47,777 nucleotides of DNA from Leptospira alexanderi serovar Manhao 3 str. L 60 (GTDB taxonomy: Bacteria; Spirochaetota; Leptospiria; Leptospirales; Leptospiraceae): the NCBI RefSeq assembly GCF_000243815.2, contig NZ_AHMT02000050.1, forward strand, positions 1 to 47,777, given 5' to 3'. Below, one piece after another: positions 15,941-23,747 of this stretch. The translations under genes were made by a program, and so were the position numbers. How positions within the stretch are numbered: position 1 is the stretch's first letter; each line of letters begins with the position of its first letter. The notes beneath the pieces are model-generated. The model ran no database searches and was not told the DNA's origin. It saw only the letters and a list, made by a program, of their open reading frames with translations.

Positions 15941-17136
15941 GCCGGATCCACTTTTGTCGCACTTCCGGAAATCAAACCTCCGGACGTACCGCCGGTTCTC
16001 GGAAGGTGAGTCGAGGGAACGGATATGTCTGCAAGTGTTGGAAGAGGGGAGGGGACCGGATCATTTGCCAGTTTTCCAAAAAATTCTAGAATTCGAACTC
16101 TGTAAAAATCCGGATGAGATTTTAGAATCGTTGCCTCAATCTGTTTGAGTAAAACATCAAAGCCAACTGCCAACGTGTTTATGTAAGACGTGACCGCGTT
16201 AGTCGCTATGATGAGCGCATTTTCTGGAGAAAGTTGCGAGTTTTTAAATATATCGAGTTCAAAACGAACGCTGATCCCGATTACGGGGATTTTAAAAACG
16301 CAGACTTGGGTTCCTGCGGCGGCATAGGCCGGAAAGTTCTCCGGATCTTCTAGATCCCCTTCGATTGTTTTTTGAACGAGGTCTAAAAGGGTCTGTGGTG
16401 GATTTGAAGTTCCATCGGAAACATAGAGATTGATCCAACCAAATTCAGTTTCTCCGGAAACCGGATTTTTATTAGTTGTGAGCTGCACACCCGCAATCCC
16501 CGGAATCGAAATCGCCGCGGTATAGATTCCGAGTGAGGTTGAGCGCCCGAGTGAGATAATAAAATTCCTGAAACGTTTGAGCCTACTTTCTTCGGATTCT
16601 TTGTTCGTTCCTCCGGCAAAATCCGTCGGATTCCAAATCCTTGTATTTGGAGGAAGTTCAACACTTACGGTTCCTAGACCTTCGCTTGTGTTAATCGAAA
16701 GCCTTCGAATGTTGTAATCCGATCCGGGTTCTTTTGCGCGGAGTTCGATTTCTGCGTAAGTGTCTCCGACTGCAATCGTAACGGGTGCAACCGATTCAAA
16801 ACTAAGCCCGAAAAGATTTAAAGTAAAAACGTTTAATATAACGTTTTCAGAATGTCCAGTTATCTCAATTCGAACAATCCCTACGGATTTGAGCCCCGGA
16901 AGTCTTGAGTATCCCAAAACGGAATACATTCCCTCTTGGATGGAATATTCAAATCCGTTTTTCGTTCTAAGGTCGCCTTCGGCCAGAACCGAAGCGATCG
17001 CGGAAATCCACGTAGAGATACGTGAACCCGGATTGAAATTCGAAAGCCTCGATCCGGATGCGACAAGGTAGTTTTGGATCGCGAGACGATACTCGAGTTC
17101 GGTCTTTGGAATAAAAGGCGCAGTCACGAAGGACAA
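15937..17136 (-). CDS. Baseplate assembly protein J-like (gp47/gp6 family)
   Basis: 399 residues. TPKTELEYRLAIQNYL near the N-terminus, STWISAIASVLAEGDLRTK, then the diagnostic VAPVTIAVGDTYAEIELRAKEPGSDYN and FAGGTNKESEESRLKRFRNFI, SIPGIAGVQLT and a C-terminal beta region match baseplate J. It forms the wedge ring of a contractile baseplate. First gene of a minus-strand operon whose start faces the plus-strand LysM/gp25 operon across a 56-bp gap with an 18-bp palindrome. Confidence 0.85.
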   Translation of the reverse strand: MSFVTAPFIPKTELEYRLAIQNYLVASGSRLSNFNPGSRISTWISAIASVLAEGDLRTKNGFEYSIQEGMYSVLGYSRLPGLKSVGIVRIEITGHSENVILNVFTLNLFGLSFESVAPVTIAVGDTYAEIELRAKEPGSDYNIRRLSINTSEGLGTVSVELPPNTRIWNPTDFAGGTNKESEESRLKRFRNFIISLGRSTSLGIYTAAISIPGIAGVQLTTNKNPVSGETEFGWINLYVSDGTSNPPQTLLDLVQKTIEGDLEDPENFPAYAAAGTQVCVFKIPVIGISVRFELDIFKNSQLSPENALIIATNAVTSYINTLAVGFDVLLKQIEATILKSHPDFYRVRILEFFGKLANDPVPSPLPTLADISVPSTHLPRTGGTSGGLISGSATKVDPA

Positions 17137-17154
17137 GGTAAATTGCGAATTAGA

Positions 17155-17172
17155 ATCGGAGAATCCTCCGAT
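17155..17172. promoter_or_regulatory. 18-bp palindrome in divergent baseplate promoter region
   Basis: ATCGGAG-AATC-CTCCGAT is a perfect 7-bp inverted repeat with a 4-base spacer, centred in the 56-bp gap between the divergent genes starting at 17136 (minus) and 17193 (plus). It is well placed to be a dyad operator acting on both operons. It could also form an RNA hairpin. Confidence 0.45.
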
Positions 17173-17192
17173 ACGAAAATCCTTCTTACTGT

Positions 17193-18377
17193 GTGGATGT
17201 GGGTGTTTTAGATGTTGCGAAGTCCGGTTTTAACTCGGTAACGAGTAACGCATTTTCAGGGAGTCTTTCTCCTACGTACGAACCGGAAAACGTATTTTCT
17301 TTCGCGTTTTACGAAAAATTAAAAAACGGTACCTATTCCCACAATTCACTGAACTCGTCTGAATATTTTTTTGTCAATGGACCGCTTTCCTACACAGAGA
17401 ATTTTAAAAACCGCACGAACTCCGAAAAAACGTTCGGCGGAGTCGTGGTCATCGATTACGGACCCGACAATCACGAAATCAAACTCGAAGGTGAGTTTCA
17501 TATTTACCATCTTGGGCTACCGCAGAAACCAAAATCATCAATTCCAGGGGATTCGGGTTCCGGATTTATTCAGTCCGCGTTCTCTGCCGGGAAAGCGATT
17601 CTAAAAAATAAACTTACCTCTCACTACGACAAAATTCGAAGTAGTTATTTGAGTCTTGCCGGTGGAGATTTCCGTTCTGGACTTTCTGAGTTTCAAGACT
17701 TTATGTTTTCTTTACACTTTGCAAGAAGCCTGGAACGAGTGGAATATTCATCCACCGACTCACAAGCGCAGGAGATCACAAAACTTTTTTCTGAAAAACG
17801 ACTTACCTGGAGAACGCACGCGTTTGTTTTCCGTGACTATGATCGTGGCCGCACGGTTGAGGTGATTGTTCCCGCGAGTGGGTTTACGATTTCACGTTCG
17901 GTTTCGGATACGAATACGTACAAATATTCTTTAAATCTTTTAGTCGTAAAAGAACTGGAATCTCGAATCACCGGAAAACTAGTTCGCTCTGGATTTAGTC
18001 CATTTAGGACGATTGCAGGTTTTGTAAACGAACTTGAAAATTTGGTCAATCTTCCACTCCGACTTTCCGGCGCGCTTCTCGGAGCCGCAAACGGTTTGAA
18101 AGTTTTTTCTTCCGGCATAAAACGTCTTTCCACTTCTTGGGAAAGGATGAAAGATCAATTTGACTCACAAGGTCGTCTTGCGCGTAAAACGTTTGAAAGT
18201 GCAAAAGAAGATTTTGGAATCCAAAAAAAAGGCGTGGGTTTCACGCAGAAGAGATTTCCAATCGTATCGATGAGGCAAATAGAAAAGCACGTTCCAACGA
18301 AGCAGAATTCCGCCAAAACCTGGACTCTTCCGTTACCGAGTGCCAAGCTCTCATTTCCCTTATCTCCCAACTTTTAA
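17193..18377 (+). CDS. Tail/baseplate protein, zero-frame product ending shortly after poly-A slip site
   Basis: GTG start (a second GTG at 17199); no clear Shine-Dalgarno. About 394 residues. Residues 50-220 are beta-rich with SFAFYEKLKNGTYSH; residues about 200-245 (TWRTHAFVFRDYDRGRTVEVIV, SVSDTNTYKYSLNLLVVKELE) resemble the N-terminal part of tail proteins that carry LysM domains. After about residue 346 the zero frame reads a less convincing tail, while the -1 frame, entered at A8 (18223-18230), continues into a coiled-coil segment and then the LysM/gp25 protein. Probably the N-terminal part of one 638-residue protein. Confidence 0.65.
   Translation: MDVGVLDVAKSGFNSVTSNAFSGSLSPTYEPENVFSFAFYEKLKNGTYSHNSLNSSEYFFVNGPLSYTENFKNRTNSEKTFGGVVVIDYGPDNHEIKLEGEFHIYHLGLPQKPKSSIPGDSGSGFIQSAFSAGKAILKNKLTSHYDKIRSSYLSLAGGDFRSGLSEFQDFMFSLHFARSLERVEYSSTDSQAQEITKLFSEKRLTWRTHAFVFRDYDRGRTVEVIVPASGFTISRSVSDTNTYKYSLNLLVVKELESRITGKLVRSGFSPFRTIAGFVNELENLVNLPLRLSGALLGAANGLKVFSSGIKRLSTSWERMKDQFDSQGRLARKTFESAKEDFGIQKKGVGFTQKRFPIVSMRQIEKHVPTKQNSAKTWTLPLPSAKLSFPLSPNF
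18222..18230 (+). promoter_or_regulatory. Candidate -1 ribosomal slippery site (C AAA AAA AA)
   Basis: Zero-frame codons are CAA AAA AAA, i.e. the heptamer A AAA AAA at 18224-18230 in the correct register for tandem -1 slippage. The -1 frame has a TGA at 18194-18196, so it can only be entered downstream of that point, and then stays open through 19108. Confidence 0.55.
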
Positions 18378-18409
18378 TTCCAGTAGATTCTTCCGGTTCA
18401 ATTGAGGCA

Positions 18410-19108
18410 ATGTCACTCCAGCCAAACGCTGATTTGAGTCTTTGGATCGACAACGACGTTTACAGATACGCATTTACCGCAAAAGAAATTTTAACTGAAA
18501 CCAAGGCCGCGATCAATTACGCATCCGTAGACAACGAGTTCGGAATCTATTACACCTCCCCCGGTGACACCTGGGAGAGTATCGCAAAAGAAAAATTGGG
18601 AGACCTAAAACTGGGTCAAGCACTCGCAAGGTACAATAACGTTCAGGATTCTTCAAAGAGTCTCAAACGATCAATCCGAATTCCTTTTGCAACAAATACA
18701 AACGTCTTTACAACTCTTCCCGAAGACCCAAATCCAAAAGATTTGGAAATTGCATTATTAGGATGTGATATACGCCTAAATTCTAACCGTGGAATTGAAG
18801 TTTCGCCGACTGGTGATTTGGCGCTTGTGGAAGGGGATGAGGCACTCATAAACGAAAAGCTCGACTTGATTGATATTCCTAAAGGCTCGCTCTTTCAAGA
18901 GTTGAATCTCGGAAATCCGATTCCTTTAGGAATTCATTCCGATGAGATCATTCAAAAGAAATACATTCAAGAATTCTTAAATCAATTTCGGTCCGATCCG
19001 CGAATACGTTCCGCGAGTTTTTTAAATGTAATCCAAGACGGAGACAATCTGTTGTTTCAATTCCGAATCGAATCGATTTCCGGCGGTAGCGTGGTTTTGT
19101 CTGTATGA
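18410..19108 (+). CDS. LysM plus gp25/W-like baseplate protein (probably the C-terminal part of the preceding gene)
   Basis: From ATG 18410, 232 residues: LysM at about 46-77 (YYTSPGDTWESIAKEKLGD then ARYNN) and a C-terminal gp25-like region (GDLALVEGDEALINEKLDLIDIPKGS, then IIQKKYIQEFLNQFRSDPRI). GAGG lies only 2 bases before the ATG. The frame is open upstream to 18197 and reads a plausible coiled coil (SNRIDEANRKARSNEAEFRQ, 18255-18320), so translation probably enters from the upstream gene by a shift at 18224-18230. LysM tail proteins help baseplate assembly or bind peptidoglycan; gp25-like proteins link wedges to the sheath. Confidence 0.75.
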   Translation: MSLQPNADLSLWIDNDVYRYAFTAKEILTETKAAINYASVDNEFGIYYTSPGDTWESIAKEKLGDLKLGQALARYNNVQDSSKSLKRSIRIPFATNTNVFTTLPEDPNPKDLEIALLGCDIRLNSNRGIEVSPTGDLALVEGDEALINEKLDLIDIPKGSLFQELNLGNPIPLGIHSDEIIQKKYIQEFLNQFRSDPRIRSASFLNVIQDGDNLLFQFRIESISGGSVVLSV

Positions 19109-19803
19109 GAAATTTTTCAAACGATTCTTTCGAATGGCAGGAAAGGCCGCAGTCCCCGGATTCAAGAATTGCGCCTCCTGTAATCGCACGCGTTACAGAA
19201 GTTCTTCCCCGTTTTCGAGTGAATTTGATAACGACCTTCGGAGAGATTTTTAAAAACGTTCGAACTTTAGGTCTGGCCCTTTTCCCTTCCGGGAACGCGC
19301 ATGGACGCGCCTTCGGAATCAAAAAAGACCAACTCGTTTTAGTTGAGTTTTTGTCAGGTTCTTACAGAAGCCCGATTGTAACGCAGGTCTTTCCATTCCC
19401 GACAAAAGATACTGATCTTTCAAACCTTGCGCGGTTTTGGGAAAAGTTTTCGTTTCTCGATCCGGAAACGGACGTAATTGATTTTCACGAATCCGGATAT
19501 GCGGTCAGGCAAACGACAAACAAAATTGAAGTGTATGACTCGTCACAAAGCGTTGTCTTTGAACTGAACTTCCAAACGGGAGAAGGAAAATTCACTCTTT
19601 CGAAACTAAAAATTGAATCTGACGTTGAAATCGAGGGAAATCTAAAAATCCAAGGCGATACCGATCAAACAGGTAAAATCAAAGCCACAGGCAAAATTGA
19701 ATCCGGCGAAGGAATCGTATCATCCGGTAAGGAGTTTAACTCACACGGTCATACGTATAGCCCAGGCCCACTCGCACCGACTAAATCGGGTCCGCCGATA
19801 TAA
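19105..19803 (+). CDS. Baseplate spike protein V-like
   Basis: 232 residues, coupled by ATGA to the LysM protein. N-terminal OB-like region (about 24-85: PVIARVTEVLPRFRVNL, then HGRAFGIKKDQLVLVEFLSGSYRSPIV), then a beta-repeat shaft (KLKIESDVEIEGNLKIQG, TGKIKATGKIESGEG) and a C-terminal apex SHGHTYSPGP at about 212-221. The HxH at the tip matches the metal-binding apex known in P2 gpV-type spikes. It forms the membrane-piercing trimer under the tube. Confidence 0.85.
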   Translation: MRNFSNDSFEWQERPQSPDSRIAPPVIARVTEVLPRFRVNLITTFGEIFKNVRTLGLALFPSGNAHGRAFGIKKDQLVLVEFLSGSYRSPIVTQVFPFPTKDTDLSNLARFWEKFSFLDPETDVIDFHESGYAVRQTTNKIEVYDSSQSVVFELNFQTGEGKFTLSKLKIESDVEIEGNLKIQGDTDQTGKIKATGKIESGEGIVSSGKEFNSHGHTYSPGPLAPTKSGPPI

Positions 19804-19827
19804 CGGATTTCGTATATATTCGCTCTT

Positions 19828-21387
19828 GTGCCTCAATCCACAGACGAAACTCTTTCTATCTCAAAACGAACCGATATTTCAATTCCTCCGAAACGCCTTG
19901 GGATTGAAGTTAGACTTCCCGGCTCATCGCAAGGAATATTTTTTCCCATCGAATACGTTACTCATATCCGGTCACACAGGTCTTTGTCCGCCGGTCGCGG
20001 CGGAATTTCTCTTTCGATTCCCTATCAAGAAGAGTATTTAGTTCAAAAAGGCGAAGCTGATCCGCTTCCGTTATCTGAAATAAAAGACGGAGAATCAAAG
20101 CGGTTCAAGAATATTTTCAGAGTTCGTAGTATCGTTTTCTTGTATTATGACAACTCATCCAATGGTTCAAAAGAAGTCCGGTTTAAAAAATTAAACTCAG
20201 GTAAGGTGAAAACCGCAAACCGCGAGTATTCACCCGAAGGAAAAAGTTTTGTTTCTGTTAGTATTTCACCGATGGAAACCGTTCTTTCCGATACGGATCT
20301 ATTTTTAGATTTTCAAAGAACCGAAGGAGAACCGCAAACAAGAACCCAAGAATCTTATGCAGGCGTAATCACAAGCGCGGCAAAGGTTTTTTTGCAGGGT
20401 CAACTCTGCGACCTTTTAAAGAACTTTTGGGACGAATTTTTTTGTAAACTTTTGAATGTTCCGCGGTATTCAGACAAAAAGATTCTTTGTCCGACGGACC
20501 AAAAAGATCCGGATGCGCTTCTCACTTTTCTTCCTCCCAAAAAAGCATACACGGAACACTTCGTTTATGAATCCCAAGTTCTTAGTTCATTTTCAATCGG
20601 TCAGTATGTGAATTTTTGGGAAATTCTTCGTTCCTATCTCTGCGAACCGCTCTATGAACTTTTTGTCGATCCGTTAGAATCTTTTGAAATTGAAGATCAC
20701 TTCGGAAAAGGCGTTTTTTTTGGTGAAATCGGATCCGGCAGTTTCGAAGAATACGAGGTAGGCAGATACGAATCCAAAGTTGTCTTTCGTCCGACTCCGT
20801 TTTATTTTTTTTCGAAAGACGGTAAATACCGGGATCTAAGATCCGCCGGTATCGATCAGGGTTATGTGTTTCTTTTAGACGATCTAAAAAATTTCAAAAT
20901 TGAAGAATCAGAAGAAGGGGTTGTTTCAGGGGTCCATGTTATCCAAAACACATTTCAAACTTTTGGAACTGTGCTTTCCGAACCGAAATACGAGGACAAA
21001 ATCAGATCGATTTTCGGCCCGCGGCTTTTGCATGTAAAGATCCCCGGTCTTGTATTCAAAGAAGAGAATTTAAGTTCCGGGAAAAAAGAAAATTACAAGG
21101 GTGAACTTTCAAGAATCAGAGATATGCTATTTTCCATTTTTTGCAATTTGGAAGAATTAAAAATTGCAAACGGATCTTTTGATCTTCCGTTTATTCCGAT
21201 CCGACCCGGTATGCCGTTTCAGCTAACGACGACTCCAAGAAAGGAGTATCCATTTCCCGAAGATGAGATTTCGACCTTCGGGTATATTACGGACGTTGTG
21301 GACGAATTCAGCGAAGGGCAAGTAAAAGCAAATACGCAAGTGTCTTTCAAGTGGAGTCCGTCGGCTTCGAATTACTTGGAGGAGTAA
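19828..21387 (+). CDS. Baseplate hub-like (gpD/gp27-type) protein, 519 aa
   Basis: GTG start. Beta-rich with an N-terminal PPKRLGIEVRLP and many short strands; the C-terminal 70 residues (IPIRPGMPFQLTTTPRKEYP, then FGYITDVVDEFSEGQVKANT followed by VSFKW) fit the last domain of tail hub proteins, which ends in a strand describing a product of coordinates. Position right after the spike also fits a hub that bridges tube and spike. Not an exact family match that I can name. Confidence 0.6.
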   Translation: MPQSTDETLSISKRTDISIPPKRLGIEVRLPGSSQGIFFPIEYVTHIRSHRSLSAGRGGISLSIPYQEEYLVQKGEADPLPLSEIKDGESKRFKNIFRVRSIVFLYYDNSSNGSKEVRFKKLNSGKVKTANREYSPEGKSFVSVSISPMETVLSDTDLFLDFQRTEGEPQTRTQESYAGVITSAAKVFLQGQLCDLLKNFWDEFFCKLLNVPRYSDKKILCPTDQKDPDALLTFLPPKKAYTEHFVYESQVLSSFSIGQYVNFWEILRSYLCEPLYELFVDPLESFEIEDHFGKGVFFGEIGSGSFEEYEVGRYESKVVFRPTPFYFFSKDGKYRDLRSAGIDQGYVFLLDDLKNFKIEESEEGVVSGVHVIQNTFQTFGTVLSEPKYEDKIRSIFGPRLLHVKIPGLVFKEENLSSGKKENYKGELSRIRDMLFSIFCNLEELKIANGSFDLPFIPIRPGMPFQLTTTPRKEYPFPEDEISTFGYITDVVDEFSEGQVKANTQVSFKWSPSASNYLEE

Positions 21388-21390
21388 AAA

Positions 21391-21780
21391 ATGCCTTCCT
21401 TCCTCGGACCTTTTTCGAACGATGAAATACAATCTTCCAATCCAATTAAAAAATTGAACGTTTCGCGGATCGAACTTGATTTTTCGAGTCCTTTAGGAGC
21501 ATACAATTTAGGGGAAAACCTGCCTATCAATTCTATCGTATTTCTAAATTTGATACGAGTAGAAAGTGTTTTTGACGGAAATTCTTCTTTAACAATTGGA
21601 AATAACTCTGATCCTAAGTGTTATTTAGATGAGAATTGTATTGATTTAAAAGAGGTTGGGGTATATGAAAATATTTCGCCCGACTTGATAAAATCTCAAA
21701 CACAAGGCAAGGCGTATTGGAATCCGGGGAGTTCCACTAGGGGCCGCCTTAGTATAGTTTTCGTATATTCGGAATCTTAA
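21391..21780 (+). CDS. Small beta-rich protein of the baseplate operon, 129 aa
   Basis: Starts 3 bases after the hub gene; upstream GGAGG at about 21379-21383 gives good spacing. Beta-rich with repeated hydrophobic strands (VSRIELDFSS; NSIVFLNLIRVESVF; RGRLSIVFVYSES). AT content rises here relative to the hub gene. Possibly a receptor-side or decoration protein; function unknown. Confidence 0.6.
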   Translation: MPSFLGPFSNDEIQSSNPIKKLNVSRIELDFSSPLGAYNLGENLPINSIVFLNLIRVESVFDGNSSLTIGNNSDPKCYLDENCIDLKEVGVYENISPDLIKSQTQGKAYWNPGSSTRGRLSIVFVYSES

Positions 21781-21787
21781 AATTATC

Positions 21788-22057
21788 ATGATAAAATCCC
21801 GATACAACATTATAGCAAACTTTCGCATTGAAGAAGGAAAGTTGTACAATCTATTTTACATGGGAATTACGATGAAAGGAAAATTCGATAGATTCGGGCT
21901 TACCGTTTACGGAGTTCAAGGAATTGTTCCCAAGGTAATGAACCCACTTTTGGGCCTCGATCTATATTCATTTACTGTTTTAGAAAGAAATTACTTTATA
22001 CACCTTTTCAGATTTCTAAGAGGCGATTTCGCAATTAAGAACTTTATCAAAAGGTAA
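21788..22057 (+). CDS. Small hypothetical protein, 89 aa
   Basis: ATG 7 bases after the previous stop without a clear Shine-Dalgarno. Hydrophobic and basic, with YNLFYMGITMKGKFDRFGLT and an aromatic C-terminal half (SFTVLERNYFIHLFRFLRGDF). AT-rich relative to neighbours, and located between the hub and prohead protease modules, so it may be a recently acquired insert. No function assigned. Confidence 0.45.
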   Translation: MIKSRYNIIANFRIEEGKLYNLFYMGITMKGKFDRFGLTVYGVQGIVPKVMNPLLGLDLYSFTVLERNYFIHLFRFLRGDFAIKNFIKR

Positions 22058-22107
22058 TCTCTAAAAACTAAAAATCCGATAACGATTTGCATTGTATTCC
22101 GTCTTTT

Positions 22108-23028
22108 ATGACGGATACCGTTTTCTTACACCCATTTCATATCCTTAAGGCCTCGCCGGAAGAACGTTCCGGTGCGATCAAAATTCTAGTCAAAGCCTCT
22201 TCCGAGCGTGAAGACCGACAAGGTGAAATCATTTTAAAATCCGCGTATGAAGACCGCGGTATGCGTGACGCGTTTCTGCAACAAGGTTATTTTGATTACA
22301 ATCATCTTACCGACCATATTGACAAAGAAATTAGGGAGTTAAAAACAAGCGGAACCCTTACGGGTTCAAAACTGGTAGAACTTCAAAAAGCAAAAACAGA
22401 AGCGATCATAGGATCGCCAAACCGGATCGGATTTAAAGATGATTTTCCTTCAAGTCTTGGAATCAAAGAAGACGGGTTATACATCCAAGGAAGTCTTTTT
22501 CCAGGGAACACGTTCGCGGAAGAAATTCGCAAAGGGCTTCAAGCTGGTTTCAACGGTTGGGGTGCGTCCGTTTCAGGATTTGCGAGACCTCAAGATTATT
22601 CTGGAAAAACAATCCGTAAGATTTTACTAAAAAAATGCGCGATTGCGCCACTCCAGGAAGTAATCAATCCGGATACTGCCGTTCAGCTTTTAAAGGGTGC
22701 GGTATTTCTAAAGGATCTTGAAAAGAGTGAAATCATGCCCGCAACTCCTCAAGTTATCTTTGATGAAGATCGACTCTCTCGAATCGAAAGGCGTCTGGAT
22801 TTTTTTTCCAAAATCTTTCAATCCGATCCGGATGCACAAGACCGATACGTCGATTTAATTTACTCCGATATTGCCAATCGAATTACAAGAGAAGGCGAGA
22901 TCCGTTCCGCTTGGGTGCGTTCGATTCTTCAAAACGAGTTCTGTGTTGAAGGTCAGGATTTAGAAAACCTTGCGGATATAATTTTTTTAAAGTTAAACGA
23001 GGAAAACGAATGCTCAAAAACGCTATAA
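22108..23028 (+). CDS. Prohead maturation protease
   Basis: About 306 residues from ATG 22108 (TTG 22087 is an alternative; neither has a clear Shine-Dalgarno). IKILVKASSEREDRQGEIIL, then GYFDYNHLTDH (catalytic His candidate), AIIGSPNRIGF, GLYIQGSLFPGN and GWGASVSGFARPQ (Ser candidate in the SxSG element) match the caudoviral prohead protease fold. Cleaves scaffold and capsid N-termini during maturation. Overlaps the scaffold gene by 19 bases in the order protease-scaffold-capsid. Confidence 0.8.
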   Translation: MTDTVFLHPFHILKASPEERSGAIKILVKASSEREDRQGEIILKSAYEDRGMRDAFLQQGYFDYNHLTDHIDKEIRELKTSGTLTGSKLVELQKAKTEAIIGSPNRIGFKDDFPSSLGIKEDGLYIQGSLFPGNTFAEEIRKGLQAGFNGWGASVSGFARPQDYSGKTIRKILLKKCAIAPLQEVINPDTAVQLLKGAVFLKDLEKSEIMPATPQVIFDEDRLSRIERRLDFFSKIFQSDPDAQDRYVDLIYSDIANRITREGEIRSAWVRSILQNEFCVEGQDLENLADIIFLKLNEENECSKTL

Positions 23029-23747
23029 CGCGACTTAAAAGACGCGTAAATGTAAGCAATGTATTGAAGTCGGGCGATAACGAACCCGACTTGAAAGTTT
23101 TAGCTTTAAAAGCCACGACACTACTCGATGCAGGTTCAATCACTGCCGACACGGAAAAAATCAAAGAATGGGCGGTTGCGCAAGGAGTCGACGAGGAGTC
23201 TGCGGCGAATTTCGCATCTGACGTTGTAGACGCATATTTCGACGAAATTCAAAAATCGGAAAATGGTTCTGATGAAGACGAAGAAGAGGAAAAAGAACAA
23301 TTCAAAAAGAAAAAGAAGGATAAAGAAGATAAGCAAGACGAAATCGAAAAAGCTCAATTTTCCTTTTTTGATATTCAAAACGCATTAGAGGTCTTGAAAT
23401 CCAATCAGGAAACTCTTGCGGAGGCAATTGAACACCTTCTCGATCGTTCCGAAGAAAATTTGAAATTCAAAGACGATTTTCTAAAATTAAAATCTGATTT
23501 TACAGGACTTTCGAATCGTCCGGCAAACGAAAAGACACCTGTAATAACCGTGCAGAAATCCAATTCAAACATACTTCCTCAAAATTATGTTTCGGTTGAA
23601 GGCAGAGACAAAGTCGGACAACTTATCATCAAGGGAATGGAATGCGGTCAGTGTTCTTTAGAAGACGTTTCCTATTTTCAGTCCACTTGGAAACTTTCAG
23701 ACCGTGCTTTTAAATTTGTAAACGAGTTCAGAGAGGTTCAAAAATAA
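23010..23747 (+). CDS. Scaffolding-like protein
   Basis: 245 residues, start with GAGGAAAACGA upstream. Acidic coil (SDEDEEEEKEQ) followed by a Lys-rich stretch (KKKKKDKEDKQDE) at about 88-112 and helical flanks (IQNALEVLKSNQETLAEAIEHL). Highly charged helical proteins between protease and major capsid genes are typical scaffolds. The stop overlaps the capsid start (TAATG). The C-terminal segment (residues about 180-245) contains a CxxC pair. Confidence 0.65.
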   Translation: MLKNAITRLKRRVNVSNVLKSGDNEPDLKVLALKATTLLDAGSITADTEKIKEWAVAQGVDEESAANFASDVVDAYFDEIQKSENGSDEDEEEEKEQFKKKKKDKEDKQDEIEKAQFSFFDIQNALEVLKSNQETLAEAIEHLLDRSEENLKFKDDFLKLKSDFTGLSNRPANEKTPVITVQKSNSNILPQNYVSVEGRDKVGQLIIKGMECGQCSLEDVSYFQSTWKLSDRAFKFVNEFREVQK

